A stretch of 64,000 bases of DNA from Silene conica (GCA_029255685.2 CM055312.2:48270202-48334201), one strand, 5' to 3'. Positions 1 to 10,887 are shown, counted from the first letter of the stretch. Made by a program: numbers and translations. The notes: generated by a model from the sequence alone, not told the origin.

Positions 1-177
1 TAACACAACCCCAATAAGATGGGTGCACACTTTTGGGCCCATTATTTGTCCTCACTTAAGCCCAAAAGCACAAGGCCTTGTTACTAAGGGGTGGGTAGAA
101 GTTATTATAAACATATCACAAATCTCACATTCTACCGATGTGGGACAACTTTCCTCTCATACTCTTGGGGTGTTACA
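1..177 (-). mobile_element. Clipped LTR of a TRIM element
   Basis: The reverse complement starts TGTAACACCCC at 177 and matches the LTRs of the intact TRIM at 10888-11441 almost base for base over its first ~150 bp, including the TGTCCCACATCGG motif. Read on the minus strand, the LTR's 5' terminus abuts satellite DNA at 178. This is therefore either the 5' LTR of an element running off the left edge or a solo LTR. The part near position 1 diverges from the 10888 copy, so it may be another subfamily. No PBS lies inside the window. Confidence 0.8.
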
Positions 178-664
178 ATAATGGCCGCTCTGACCACCCG
201 AGACAGCTCGAATTGAAGGATATATAATACATGTTTTTTAGGCCTCTGAACTCCGGAAACAAAAATTACCGAAAATCGCACGGATGGTAATAGAGTCAGA
301 TAACGCGGGCACAAAAATTAGTAAAAACAACAGATGACATTTGACGTTACCGGTATGCTATAAACCAATTTCGGCCGAAAATCGGATAACCGTGTAATTA
401 TGATTTATAGTTGTTTATAGGGTCTAGAATCGAATAATATATCTCATGTTGCAATTTCGGACACGTGGTAGAAAAACGGGCTGAAATTAAAAACGGTCGC
501 TCCGACCACCTGAAACGGCTCGATTTGAAGGGTATATAATACACGTTTTTTAGGCCTCTGAGCTCCCGAAACGAAAATTATCGAAAATTGCAAGAATGGT
601 TAATCATGTCAAATAAAGCGGGCACAAAAATTTGCAAAAACATCAGAAGACCTTTGACATTACC
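178..664. repeat. Satellite block 1 (313-bp monomer)
   Basis: About one and a half monomers of the same satellite that fills the later blocks. Diagnostic words are GGCCGCTCTGACCACCC, AGGCCTCTGAACTCC, CGGTATGCTATAAACC and GGACACGTGGTAG. The block is bounded on the left by the TRIM LTR and on the right by the gypsy element. The last five bases, TTACC (660-664), are the left copy of the gypsy target-site duplication. Short minus-strand open frames here are by-products of the monomer sequence. Confidence 0.92.
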
Positions 665-1453
665 TGTAAAACCCCTCGCGAAAGCGGAAAATTAAAACAT
701 ACAAAGTGCTAAAAATGCAGCGGAATTTAAACTTTTTAAACATAAACAACATGCGAGAAGAATTAAAACCGAAACTGGAAACTGAAACTGATATAAACAA
801 AATAGATAAGTAACAGTTCGAAGTAGTGAAAACCAAATATGTACAACAGCCTGGGATGGAACATCCCTACAGGCACCAAAAGATAAATGTATCAAAAACT
901 AAGAGTCTAGCTAAACAATATAAGTGTAAGTCATGATGAAAGGATCATCGCTCGCTAGCTCTCTTGTGAACCCTGCCAACCTGCATGTATCTACATACAT
1001 GAAAACATGTACGCCACAATCAGTGGGGAGTGACTAGAGTTCTCCTACCCACCTTTTGTAACGACACGTAACACAGAAATACAAACAGAATACTCCAGCA
1101 TATATCAACATGTGAAGTATAAAATATCTCATCAACTGATCTCATACTATCATGCAAACTCTAATGCACGGCTCTCAACCAACTTCATAAACCGTTAGGA
1201 AGGAGAGCCGGTTTCCCTACTGGTTACCCAGTCGGGGGGTCTTTCAGTCCAACTATTTATGAAACCCATCATAGAGTCATCCAATGCCTTGGATGAACAA
1301 ACTATAACTCAAGCAATACAATCAACAACTTCATCATGCATATCTGACACTGTACCAAACTCTAGGCAAGCAGATATAAACATCAAGTAAGAGGTTCAAC
1401 GATCAACTTAAAACATAACCCACATACCAATCATTCAGCAAGTAAAAAGGTTC

Positions 1454-1965
1454 TGAGGCGACATCTTAACGCATAACCTAGATACCAAGTTCACAATATC
1501 AAGCAAGGACTCAGAGGCGAAAACTCAACGCATGGACCGACTATCAATAAGATACTAGACTCGGAGGCGAAAACTCAACGCATGGACTAGCACTCAATTC
1601 AAAATCACAAGTAAGGAACTCCGAGGCGAAAACTCAACGCATGTTCCCCTACTACATCACAAGGTACTAAACTCAGAGGCGAAAACTCAACGCATGTTCT
1701 AGCACCAAACACCTGCACTCCGGGTAAGGTATGATAACCTGACTGCCCCGTCGTGCAGTTGCTCTACTCGTCAGACTCAGAGGCCAGCTTAAGGCATGTC
1801 CTGACGCGATCACTCAAACATGTCTGGACTCAGAGGCGAAAACTCAACGCATGTCCCAGACACGACAAACAAACACATATATGGCTCAAAGGCCAGCTTA
1901 AGGCATATCCCCATATATGACAAACAACTCACGTATTAAGTTCAGAGGCCAGCTTAAGGCATAAC
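1454..1965. repeat. Dispersed ~20-bp repeat array inside gypsy LTR
   Basis: The word GAGGCGAAAACTCAACGCAT, or its variant GAGGCCAGCTTAAGGCAT, recurs about nine times at roughly 50-60 bp spacing. Near-exact copies start at about 1514, 1564, 1623, 1676 and 1833. The AGGCCAGCTTAAGGCAT form starts at about 1780, 1888 and 1945, and a diverged form at 1454. The same series is present in the other LTR at about 12354-12860. The spacer sequence is unrelated between units, so this is a motif array and not a simple tandem duplication. Confidence 0.85.
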
Positions 1966-2268
1966 TTAATACGCAACAAAACAATATCATTAAAGTCTAT
2001 GAACTAATCTATAGTTCTACTTTCTTAACTTCTAATCAACACTTAATTGCCACTGGGAACTAAGTTGAGGGAGAGCCGGTTTCCCTTTCGGTTAACCGAC
2101 CGAGGGGTCTCTATCCTCTCTCCATTCCCGAACCCAATATAGTGTCGCCCATCCTCTGGGGACCTCGGATACATATCAAAGATACAAGGAATGAGTTTCA
2201 ATCAAAACCGATCAACCGTCTAAAAGTTATAAACGATTTACAAAATGAAAACAAGCTACAGAGGTCCT

Positions 2269-2640
2269 CAGCCGGTCGGCAGGCAGCCAGCCTACTGGCT
2301 GGTGACCTATCTCAGCCTTCCCTTTCTTTAAAACAAAAACAGCCCAAAAGGACTCCCAGCCGGTCGGCAGGCAGCCGGCCTACCGGCTGGGAACCCAATC
2401 CCAACATACGTTTTACTTACCAATGAGGTTCTCAGCCGGTTGGCAGGCGGCCGGTCTACCGGCTGGCACCTCATTCCCTACCTTTACAAATTTACACAAG
2501 ACAACCCAAAAGAGGCTACCAGCCGGTCGGCGGGCAGCCGGCCTACCGGCTGGCAGCTCAAAACCCAATTTCTCCAAAAATCCGCAAAACTACTAAAGAC
2601 GCTCCCAGCCGGCCGACCGGTGGCCGGTCGGTCGACCGGC
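2269..2640. repeat. Five GC-rich palindromes inside gypsy LTR
   Basis: Five copies of a ~35-bp imperfect inverted repeat open with CCAGCCGGTCGGC and close with GGCCTACCGGCTGG. They lie at about 2269-2302, 2355-2391, 2433-2466, 2519-2553 and 2604-2640, so they are phased at ~78-86 bp. The surroundings are AT-rich, and each copy could fold into a stable hairpin in RNA or single-stranded DNA. The fifth copy has changed to a GGCCGACCGG...CCGGTCGG form. The other LTR carries the same five at about 13166-13540. Frame-by-frame translation gives only low-complexity peptides, so coding is unlikely. Confidence 0.88.
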
Positions 2641-3139
2641 TCAGAGAGCCTGATCGCGAAAAACACAATTTCCAGCCTATTCAAAACAACATTAAATCGA
2701 TACTAAGCTTAAGAATCGCAACATGTAAAGTTTACCCAACATCACAAATCACTCAATAACACTAACTAACAGCAAATCAACCAATAACAATCCTCAATAC
2801 GATTATATAATCACTACTACAATTAAGCACTTGGGCCACGACTAAATTCGTGGCGCAAGTACTAATTTCCCGTGGCTAAAGCTCTTTGTCACGGAAATAC
2901 CTTCCGTGACCCAAGTGGCCGTGGCTAACAGATAGCCACGGGAAAAACAAGAACGTGGCTAAAATTATATTTTTAGCCACAGATTCTCACGTGGCTAATA
3001 ATTCCCGTGACCAAAAATTAATTCTCGTGGCCAAATTTATTCCCGTGACAAACAAAAATATAAAAAATAAATAAAGAAAATGCAATATATTATTTTTTAA
3101 TTATAATGAAAATATTTTCACAATATTTTTTTGGTCTAA

Positions 3140-3300
3140 ACCGGGGTGTCGACAACGGTGTATAATCCCCTCGCCACGAGCTCTCTCGCGAAGAGGTAAA
3201 TAGCTTGCCAAAGAGTTGCTCCACTCCCATGGGTAGGATTCGAACCCCTGACCTCATGGTTAAGGGATGAGGTGAGCAACCACCACACTACCAAACACAT
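3140..3300 (-). mobile_element. tRNA-derived SINE-like remnant
   Basis: On the minus strand there is an A-box-like TGGTAGTGTGG (complement of 3283-3293), followed ~37 bp later by a canonical B box GGTTCGAATCC (complement of 3236-3246). That is the spacing of a pol III type-2 promoter. The 3' side runs out through a non-tRNA body to a short A tract (T run at 3127-3132 on the plus strand). There is no cloverleaf, so it is not a tRNA gene. The edges are uncertain and I found no clear TSD. It lies inside CACTA-1 and is absent from the other gypsy LTR. Confidence 0.6.
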
Positions 3301-3407
3301 TTGGTTACATATGGAATTTTGTCAAGCTTTAATCCTTGCTTGGTTAGTTATCTCAACTCGTTACTTACAATCACAAGTCATTCACTTTTGCGAATCGTAT
3401 ATCCTCC

Positions 3408-3473
3408 CCAGGAGGTCACTGATCCCAAGACTACTCTCACCTGAGCACGCTTAACTGTGGAGTACTTATGATG
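3408..3473 (-). pseudogene. 5S rRNA-like segment, probable Cassandra-type remnant
   Basis: The reverse complement matches the middle and 3' half of plant 5S rRNA, including AGTTAAGCGTGCT, GAGAGTAGT and GTGACCTCCTGGG, with scattered substitutions. These words cover the A box and C box of the 5S internal promoter. The 5' third of 5S rRNA is missing and the sequence beyond the C box does not follow a 5S gene. Cassandra TRIM elements carry such a 5S-like segment in their LTR, which fits better than a broken 5S gene. LTR ends were not identified. A 5S-derived SINE is the alternative. Confidence 0.65.
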
Positions 3474-6333
3474 AGTTACCGAAAATGAATCTTAAGCTTG
3501 TTGATATAGTTAACACTTTGAAACCTCTTTAAATTATATTCCTTTTTTTTCTAAATTAACTTCACTATTAGTTTTGCGAGAAAATATTAAATGATTTACA
3601 TATTTTTGTGAAAAAAATATTATTTTTCTCAAATTACTCGAGTTTTCAATGTTGACCTCCCGACTAATGATGCTCGGGTCATTTTTTGCCCGAGTCAACA
3701 AAACCATTTTCTCCAAACTATTTAATCACATTTTCCTTATATTTTTTTCCCTAATATATTTTTTTTTTATTTTTTTTTTCATTTGTCGGCATTTTTATTT
3801 TATTTTTCTTTTATCCATTTATTCATATATTTTTCCACACAAATACTATTTGTAAGATCGTCGTATTTGTAACGAAAAAAAGTTTAATCACTTTTTACTA
3901 AATAATGATCACTTTTGAATAATGATTACATATGGGTATCAATGACCGAGTTTTATTACTAAAATAAATGACCAAGACATTATTAACTCGAAAATAATCA
4001 GTTTTTGCCAAAAGACACAGAAAATAGCGTATAAAAATTTGTTTTCTCTAAATTGATTTCTTTTCATTATTCTTGATATTTCTTTTTGTCAACAAAATTT
4101 CACATTATTTACACATGTAAATTTATTATTTTAATTTCCATTTTACTTTCGGTGTGATACGCTCATTTTCAATAATTAAAATTTTTTTCTATATTGATTT
4201 TTTTATATCGGTTATTTCATCAATATGTTTTTTTTTTCCATTTTATTGAATGATTTGTTGGAAATCATTTTGAATTTAATTGTTTAGACTACTTTTTTTT
4301 ATTTAATCATATTTTAAATCTAATTGTCTTTTTTTTCTCCTTAAAAACTTCCCCAATTTTTTTCCAATTTAACATCTCGAATTCAAGTTCTTGTAGAAAT
4401 ATTTTACAAATAAAGTTGTAAATCAATTTTCTAATGAAAAGCTTATTTAACAATATATTAGTATCAGACTTCTCAATGATAGGGGTGTTAATAAGTTAAT
4501 TATTTAATTGGACATACTTTTTCTTTAAATGTGATGCAGTCTCTAAATAATGTTATTCAATATTATAAATTTAACAAAAAAGAATTATAAATATATATTT
4601 GCCATGGGTGTGACATTGTTCGTGGCAAAAATGATTATTAGCCACGACTGTAACCTAAATTGTGGCGCAATTGACTTTTTGCCATGGGAAAATTTTTCCC
4701 GTGGCATAAAATTTTTCTAAAATAGTGAATAAATTTTTCCCGTGACTAGACAAAATAAAGCAAAATAAATTGTTAAACAACAATCATTTATTCATATAAT
4801 TATATTCATTTTCAAGTCAGTAGTGTTAATAAGAATAATCATAATAAATTGCACAAATTCTCACTTGTGACAGACTAAATCCAATAATAAGAATAATCAT
4901 AATAAGATCATTTACGTCAATAGTGAAAAACATTAAGTACGAATATTGTTCACATCTCGCAATAATACGGCGCAATCATCTTGATGTCACAGTACATAGC
5001 ATGTTGCACTAATAATTTTGTACTATTATTAGTTATCATATCAAAAATATTAGTCACAGTAAAAATCCAGTGCGTAGCTAAGAGCAATAATTAGTCACGG
5101 GTAATTTACTTGTGACAATAAATCACAATTAGCCACGGTAAGAATTCAGTGTGTGGCTAAGAGCAATATAGTCACGGATAATTTAGCTGTGACAATAAAT
5201 CATAATTAGCCACGTTAAGAATTCAGTGTGGCTAAGCACACTAATTAGTCACGGTTAACTTACGTGTGACAATAAGTCATAATTAGCCACGACATTGTGG
5301 CTAAAAATAACTATTAGCCACGTTCGTGACTTGATGCGTGACTAAACGCATTTTTTAGCCACGGTCATGGCTTAATTCGTGACTAAAAATAATTATTTGT
5401 CACGGATATATTTTCCCGTGACATAAATTTTTTTAGCAATTAATTTTGAAGGAAGATGACTTTTTTTCCCGTGACTAAGCAAATTTAGGTCACGAATTAT
5501 GAATTCCCGTGACATAAATCGTGGCGCAAGTGTCATTTTGTTGTAGTGAATGTATCCGTCGCAAAACATGAAATTTCTGAAAATAACTTAAGAACATGTG
5601 AAACAATAACAAGGCATGAATTCATCAAGTAACAACATTCCTAACATGTTACTAAGTCCATTAATCATCAAACTTAAACAAAAATCAGAAACATTAACAA
5701 GAACACAACAAAACTTGCTATTTTAACAAAAAGGCCGAGTTACTCGTAATCGTCACCTCAAATGCAATCCGGCTCAAAGATCCTCCTCTAAGATGAAGCT
5801 ATCCACTTCCGGGTCGTCTAAGCCCACACCTACATCACGAAAAACAAGTTTAACGGACCGAAAATCGAATCTTAGGAAAACAGTCAGATTTTCGAAATGA
5901 AGGATTTGAAAAACGAAAGTGATAGATGGCTTGCAAATTCGATGAGGATTCCAAGAATGTTATTATTACCTTGATTTGATGAACGGATGATGAAGAAATA
6001 AGCAAAAGAAGATGAATTTCTATGGAGGTTTGTGAAAATGGTGTTTACTGTTATTTTGTTTTGAGGATGGAGGAATGTGTCGACATATGGGTTTTATGAG
6101 GGTTCAAGGATTGTCCTTTCCGTTTAAAAGAAACGGGTTTGTTTATCTTGAACGGTTTTAAGATGTGAACTTAAGTTTACCAAGTTTGTATTCGTCTTAA
6201 GGACTTACGGTTCTTACGACGGATCTTACTATTTATTTAAAATACTTTTCGATAATTTATTAAAATATTATTTTATTACTTAAAATAATTAAAACGCTTA
6301 AAATGTCTTTTTATAAAAATACGGGATGTTACA

Positions 6334-6352
6334 ATCACCCCAACTTCAAAAA
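6334..6352 (-). other. Gypsy polypurine tract region
   Basis: On the element strand a purine-rich GAAGTTGGGGTGAT-type stretch lies directly before the 3' LTR, which starts TGTAACATCCC at 6333. This is the position of the plus-strand primer. The tract is imperfect and the assignment rests mainly on position. Confidence 0.6.
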
Positions 6353-6400
6353 GTTTCGTCCTCGAAACTCGAACGAAGATAAATTCTAACTAACTATACC

Positions 6401-8215
6401 TCAATCGAAAAGAGAAGGACGCGCAGCACGCATCGATGTCTCGGTCTCCCACGTCTGCTCCTCAACATCACCGCAACGCCAAAGGATCTTCACTAAAGGC
6501 ACCACCTTGCTCCTAAGCTTCCTATCCTGTCGGTCAAGGATCTTCACGGGACGCTCCTCGAAAGCAAGACTCGGCTCCAAGTTCTCGATCTCTCTAGGCA
6601 GAACATGACTCGGATCACTAACATACTTACAGAGCTGAGAAGCATGAAAGACACTATGAACCTTCCCCAAACTAGGAGGCAAGTCCAAACGATAAGCAGC
6701 GGCACCAATCCTCTTCACGATCTCAAAAGGCCCAATATACTTAGGACTCAACTTGCCCTTAACTCCAAACCTCTTAACGCCCTTCATCGGTGAAACTCTC
6801 AAGAAGACTCTGTCACCCACCTCAAACTCGAGAGGTCTACGGCGAACATCAGCATAGGATTTCTGCCGATCCTGTGCGGCCTTCATCCTACCCCTGATAA
6901 GCTTAACCTGATCAATCGTAACAACTAACTGGTCCGGTCCTAGGTCGTGCATGTCACTCGCCTGATCCCAACAGATCGGACTACGGCACTTCCTACCATA
7001 AAGAGCCTCGTACGGAGCCATACCAATAGATGAATGGTAACTGTTGTTGTAAGAAAACTCAACTAACGGTAGACACTGCTCCCAAGAACTCTGGAAATCA
7101 AGTGCACAAGCACGGAACAAGTCCTCTAATGTCTGAATAGTCCTCTCGGACTGACCATCATTCGCGGCATGGAATGCGGTACTCATCAGCAAACGACTAC
7201 CCACAGCCTCCTGTAAAGCCTTCCAAAATCTGGAGCAGAAACGAGGATCACGATCGGAAACGATCTCTCTCGGGACACCATGGTAACAGACTACCTCTGC
7301 AATATAAGCCCTGGCTAAACGGTCCATATCCCATGTCTCTCTGATAGGCACAAATCTGGCACACTTAGTTAGCCTATCAACCACAACCCAAATCGCATCC
7401 TTGCCTCCAACTGTCTTAGGCAATGCAGTCACAAAATCCATCGATATACACTCCCACTTCCACTGAGGGACGGGAAGCGGCTGTAACAAACCACCTGACC
7501 TCCTATGCTCTATCTTGACTTGTTGACAAGTCAAGCACCTACTCACGTAATCCAAAATGTCTTTCTTCATTCCGGGCCACCAAAATATAAGTCTAAAGTC
7601 CTTGTGCATCTTCTCTCCGCCCGGATGAACTGAATACGGTGTCAAGTGAGCCTCATCAAGAACTCTCTTCCTCAAGTCTGGCATATCTGGAATATACATC
7701 CGACCTCGGAACCTAAGGAAACCATCAGCATCAATCACTAAGTCTGGTGCAACACCACTCGAAATCTTAGCCTCTAACTTCTTAAAATCAGCATCTGAAG
7801 GTAAACTCCGGCGAATCTCCCAATATAAGGACGGCTCGGCAGACATAGCAGCTAACCAATCAAAACCACTACCAACCATCTCTAATCTCAGCTTCCGGAA
7901 CTCGGAACACAACTCATCGGGAAATACACGCATAACACTCATCGAATGAGAAGTCTTGCGGCTAAGCGCATCAGCAACTACATTGGCCTTACCCTCATGA
8001 TACAATAACTCAATGTCATAATCCTTAACCAACTCTAGCCAACGTCGCTGTCGCATATTAAGGTCCTTCTGTGTGAAAATGTACTTCAAACTCTTATGAT
8101 CCGTGAAAATGCGACAATGAGATCCAATCAAGTAATGACGCCACATCTTCAAGGCATGAACAACAGCAGCTAACTCAAGATCATGGGTCGGATAGTTCAC
8201 CTCGTGAACTCGCAA
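6401..8215 (-). pseudogene. Gypsy RNase H end, integrase and chromodomain
   Basis: This is the longest intact segment (604 codons). It starts with the rest of RNase H (FTDHKSLKY, then ADALSR near residue 85) and continues with an HHCC integrase zinc module ending in CLTCQQVK. Next is a DDE integrase core with aspartates in the MDFVTALP and SDRDPRF boxes and the glutamate in NDGQSERT. It then carries a GPF-type module (KYIGPFEIV) and a C-terminal tail of about 45 residues (PVKILDRQ... LVKILWR... EEQTWE). That tail resembles the group II chromodomain of Tekay/Del elements, which directs integration toward heterochromatin. This fits the element's position in a satellite array. Confidence 0.92.
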
Positions 8216-8584
8216 CTATCTAGATGAGTAAGCTATCACCTTACCACTCTGCATCAACACACATCCAAGCCCTAACATCGAAGCATCGCAATAAACATCA
8301 AAGTCAACTCCAATCTCTGGCAAAGCAAGAACGGGAGCGGAAGTCAACCTAGTCTTCAATTCCTGGAAAGAACTCTCACACTTGTCGGTCCAAACAAATT
8401 TAGCTTCCTTCTTCAGTAACTGAGTCATCGGACGCGCCAATCTAGAGAAATCCTCAACAAATCTACGATAATAACCCGCTAAAGCAAGGAAACTACGGAT
8501 CTCTCCCACATCTTTGGGACTCTCCCAATCAACAACGGTCTCAATCTTCGCGGGATCAACCATAACTCCCTCACTAGATATCAC
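8216..8584 (-). pseudogene. Gypsy RT thumb and RNase H start
   Basis: This is in register with the RT segment. It contains the [20 protein letters not shown] motif that follows gypsy RT, and the first RNase H aspartate in the FDVYCDAS box. It ends at an in-frame TAG (8216-8218), which splits RNase H. The sequence between 8585 and 8650 is open in the same frame and encodes the expected connecting residues; the break is only the TGA. Confidence 0.87.
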
Positions 8585-8650
8585 ATGTCCAAGAAATGCA
8601 ACCTTAGAAAGCCAAAACTCACACTTAGAGAACTTCGCGAACCACTTCTG

Positions 8651-9166
8651 TCAACGTAGAATCCCAAGAATCAATCTAAGATGCTCGGCATGCTCCTCAT
8701 CGGTCTTAGAGTAAATGAGGATATCATCAATAAACACCACAACACAAGTGTCAAGAAACTCACTAAAGGTGCGGTTCATCTGATCCATGAAAATAGCAGG
8801 TGCATTAGTCAACCCAAAAGGCATAACCACGAACTCAAAATGCCCATATCTGGTACGAAAAGCAGTCTTCGCAATATCAGCCTCTCTCACTGGAATCTGA
8901 TGATAACCCGATCGAAGATCAATCTTAGAAAACCTAGAAGCACCTCTCAACTGATCAAACAAATCATCTATCCTAGGCAAAGGATATCTATTCTTCACGG
9001 TCACTCTGTTCAGCTCTCTATAATCAATGCAAAGTCTCATGGAACCATCTTTCTTCTTGACAAATAAAACTGGAGCACCCCACGGAGAAGCACTCGGTCT
9101 AATGAACCCTTTCTCGATCATCTCTTCCAATTGTTGCTTCAATTGCTTCAACTCTGGTGGAGCCAT
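8651..9166 (-). pseudogene. Gypsy reverse transcriptase, catalytic part
   Basis: This is the RT palm and fingers. It contains the [16 protein letters not shown] region, [11 protein letters not shown] near residue 80, MPFGLTNAP near residue 115 and the catalytic [10 protein letters not shown] box near residue 146. All three catalytic aspartates of the family appear to be present. Function in the family is copying element RNA into cDNA. It ends at an in-frame TGA (8651-8653), after which the same frame continues through the RT thumb region. Confidence 0.9.
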
Positions 9167-9169
9167 ACG

Positions 9170-9385
9170 TTAAGGAGCTTTGGATATCGGTCTGGTACCT
9201 GGAACAAGCTCAATGGTAAACTCCACATCTCTCTCTGGCGGTATCCCTGGCAAATCGTCTGGGAAAACATCTGGAAACTCACGAACAATGGCTACATCCT
9301 CAAGCTTCGGTAGCGATGGCTTTGCAGCTGAAACAACACACAGGAAGGCTTGGCAACCCTTCCTAAGAAGATGAGATGCTTTCAT
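9170..9385 (-). pseudogene. Gypsy protease-RT linker segment
   Basis: This segment carries the linker typical of chromovirus pol: the LLRKGC motif, then EFPDVFPDDLPGIPP-type residues before the reverse transcriptase, then a conserved PGTRPISKAP stretch. It is read one frame away from the protease segment and ends at an in-frame TAA (9170-9172). Family members continue without a break into the RT. Confidence 0.83.
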
Positions 9386-10110
9386 CGAAGAGATAACACG
9401 AACACCCTTTTTAGGGCGAGTTCCCTATAGGAAACACGAACTCCTGAAGAACTCCTCAAGCAGATTTTCTGGTCGCAACACTCGAAACGAGCATGGTATC
9501 GCGATAACCAATCCATACCGAGGATAATGTCAAATTCCTCGAGAGAAAATCTCAGTAAGTCCGCTGGAAATGTGGCTTGACCAATAATAATCGGAACATC
9601 CCTATGGGACGAAGAGCAGGAAAACACGTCTCCAGAAGGTAATGAAATGGAAGTCTCCTCAACCAATGAAGACTCAAGAGCTAAACGGTCTGCGAACTGA
9701 GTCGATATAAATGAAAGAGAAGCTCCAGTATCGAACAAAATAAGGCACTCAGCGCCAAGGACAGAAAAGATACCAGCCACAATATCTGGATGAGCCTCAG
9801 CCTCAGCCCTAGTCATCACGAAGATCTTCCCCTTCGGCTTTCCTCCTCTAGTCGCTGCAGCAGCAGTGGCAGCCTTGCCAAGAACGGTATCCTTCTCAGG
9901 ACAATCAAAGGACCTATGCCCAAATCCATTACAAGTATAACACTTGTAGGCATTCTTGAAACAGTCAAAACCCGGATGAAGCGGTTTACCACAACGGCGG
10001 CAAACAGTAGAAGCAGTGTCGGTGTGAAAAGTGGTCTTAGCAACCGGAGCAGAGAACCTCTCAAATCGCTTCTTCTGAGAAGAAGGCGAAGAAGTAGAAG
10101 GAACAAACAA
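9382..10110 (-). pseudogene. Gypsy nucleocapsid zinc knuckles and protease
   Basis: The segment contains two CCHC knuckles of the form C-x2-C-x4-H-x4-C at about residues 36-49 and 57-70, which bind nucleic acid in the family. An aspartic protease active site with the LFDTGAS core follows near residue 135, and a second protease motif (DIILGMDWL) at about residues 195-205. The segment ends where the frame shifts near 9407-9418. The conserved continuation (VISSMKAS) is read in the neighbouring frame. The open frame is in register with the gag segment upstream. Confidence 0.87.
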
Positions 10111-10134
10111 TCTCTTCCCCTGGTAAACTGATCT

Positions 10135-10836
10135 CTAGTGAGAAGTCACACTGGAAGTAGCAGCTCGGGTCTCAGCATCTATGGCACGAATGGAACTCTC
10201 GGCCCAAATAGCATCATCATATACCTCCACAAAAGAAGTCGAGTCACAACGAACCATACTCTCGATGCGCGGTCCTAACTTCCCACGGTAGAAGTAAACT
10301 CTCTCAGCCTCATCTCTAACAAACCTCGATGCAAAATGTGCGAGCTGGTTGAATCTGTCGGTGAACTCCTGAATGGACATCTTACCCTGCTTCAAATCCA
10401 TGAATTCCTTGAGTCGCTGTGATCTAAGCTCCTTAGGATAAAACATCGTCTCGAGCTTATCCTTAAAAGCCTCCCAATCGAACAAAGGATCAAGAATGAA
10501 AGTCGGTCCGGTCAATGCCCACCATCTATCGGCCTCTAGGGTCAAAAAGTGAGTGGCTAGCCGCACTCTATCCTTTCTAACCACCGAATACATGGTAAAG
10601 CTCTTTTCCATCTCACGGAACCACTCAGTAAGAGCTACCGGATCAACCTCGCCTCCATAAGTCTTCACGTGGCTCCTGGACATCTGGGATGCTATCCAAG
10701 AGAAGCTACCAGGACGATTAGCCTCATTGCCTGGCGGTGGAGGAGGTGGAACAGTCCCTACTTGCTGTCTTTGGTTCTCAAGCAACTGATGAAGTGCTTG
10801 CATTATAGTGTTCTCAGCAGCCGTGGTTCTCACCAT
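10135..10836 (-). pseudogene. Gypsy gag, capsid part
   Basis: The frame opens at an ATG (10834-10836) just downstream of the element leader and runs 233 codons to a premature TAG. A proline run near residues 30-35 is followed by a retrotrans_gag region at about residues 60-180, with the typical WFREMEKSF, DRWW and LKQG-type motifs. The family role is assembly of the virus-like particle that packages element RNA. The frame continues in register after the stop into the zinc-knuckle segment, so the stop is a lesion and not a natural gag end. Confidence 0.88.
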
Positions 10837-10887
10837 CCTTCAAAAGAGAAAACAAGTGTTAACTTAGCAATTAGCATTCACAAATAG

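Larger units (their letters stand above)
2812..5548. mobile_element. Non-autonomous CACTA transposon (CACTA-1)
   Basis: The element starts CACTACTACAATT and ends TTGTTGTAGTG, which are the inverted ends of En/Spm (CACTA) transposons. It is flanked by AAT at 2809-2811 and 5549-5551. The uninterrupted sequence is visible in the other gypsy LTR at about 13709, which confirms both the insertion and the 3-bp TSD. Both subterminal regions (about 2830-3060 and 4600-5540) are packed with direct and inverted copies of GCCACGG / CCGTGGC and CCGTGAC, as expected for transposase-binding arrays. No transposase frame is present. The interior is AT-rich and holds a SINE-like and a 5S-like remnant; 3480-4590 is AT-rich with nothing recognisable. 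Confidence 0.93.
665..6333 (-). repeat. 3' LTR of the gypsy element, split by a CACTA
   Basis: Homologous along its length to 11562-14489, apart from the 2737-bp insertion plus a 3-bp TSD. It begins TGTAAAACCCC and ends GATGTTACA on the plus strand, giving TG...CA ends on the element strand. It holds two families of internal short repeats, annotated separately at 1454-1965 and 2269-2640. Nothing in it looks protein-coding; the short open frames follow the GC-rich palindromes. Confidence 0.93.
6401..10836 (-). pseudogene. Gypsy gag-pol polyprotein, broken
   Basis: A Tekay/Del-type element normally has one long gag-pol frame. Here that frame survives as six open segments read right to left: 10836-10135, 10110-9382, 9385-9170, 9166-8651, 8584-8216 and 8215-6401. 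The joins are an in-frame TAG at 10135-10137, a one-base frame change near 9407-9418 in a short A run, an in-frame TAA at 9170-9172, an in-frame TGA at 8651-8653 and an in-frame TAG at 8216-8218. The 8216 stop fits a CAG-to-TAG change, a usual outcome of cytosine deamination in methylated repeats. All domains remain recognisable and in order. The frame ends with TGA at 6401-6403. Confidence 0.93.

Noticed and set aside
2142-2706. Small overlapping frames rich in Arg, Ser, Ala, Gly and Pro
   Set aside because: They are translations of the GC-rich palindromes in several frames on both strands, and the same happens at 12944-13604.
3236-3293. Possible tRNA gene
   Set aside because: A- and B-box-like words are present but no acceptor stem, anticodon arm or CCA-compatible end can be folded. 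A SINE remnant fits better.
3408-3473. Possible functional 5S rRNA gene
   Set aside because: The 5' third is missing, the retained part has several substitutions, and it is a single copy within a transposon.
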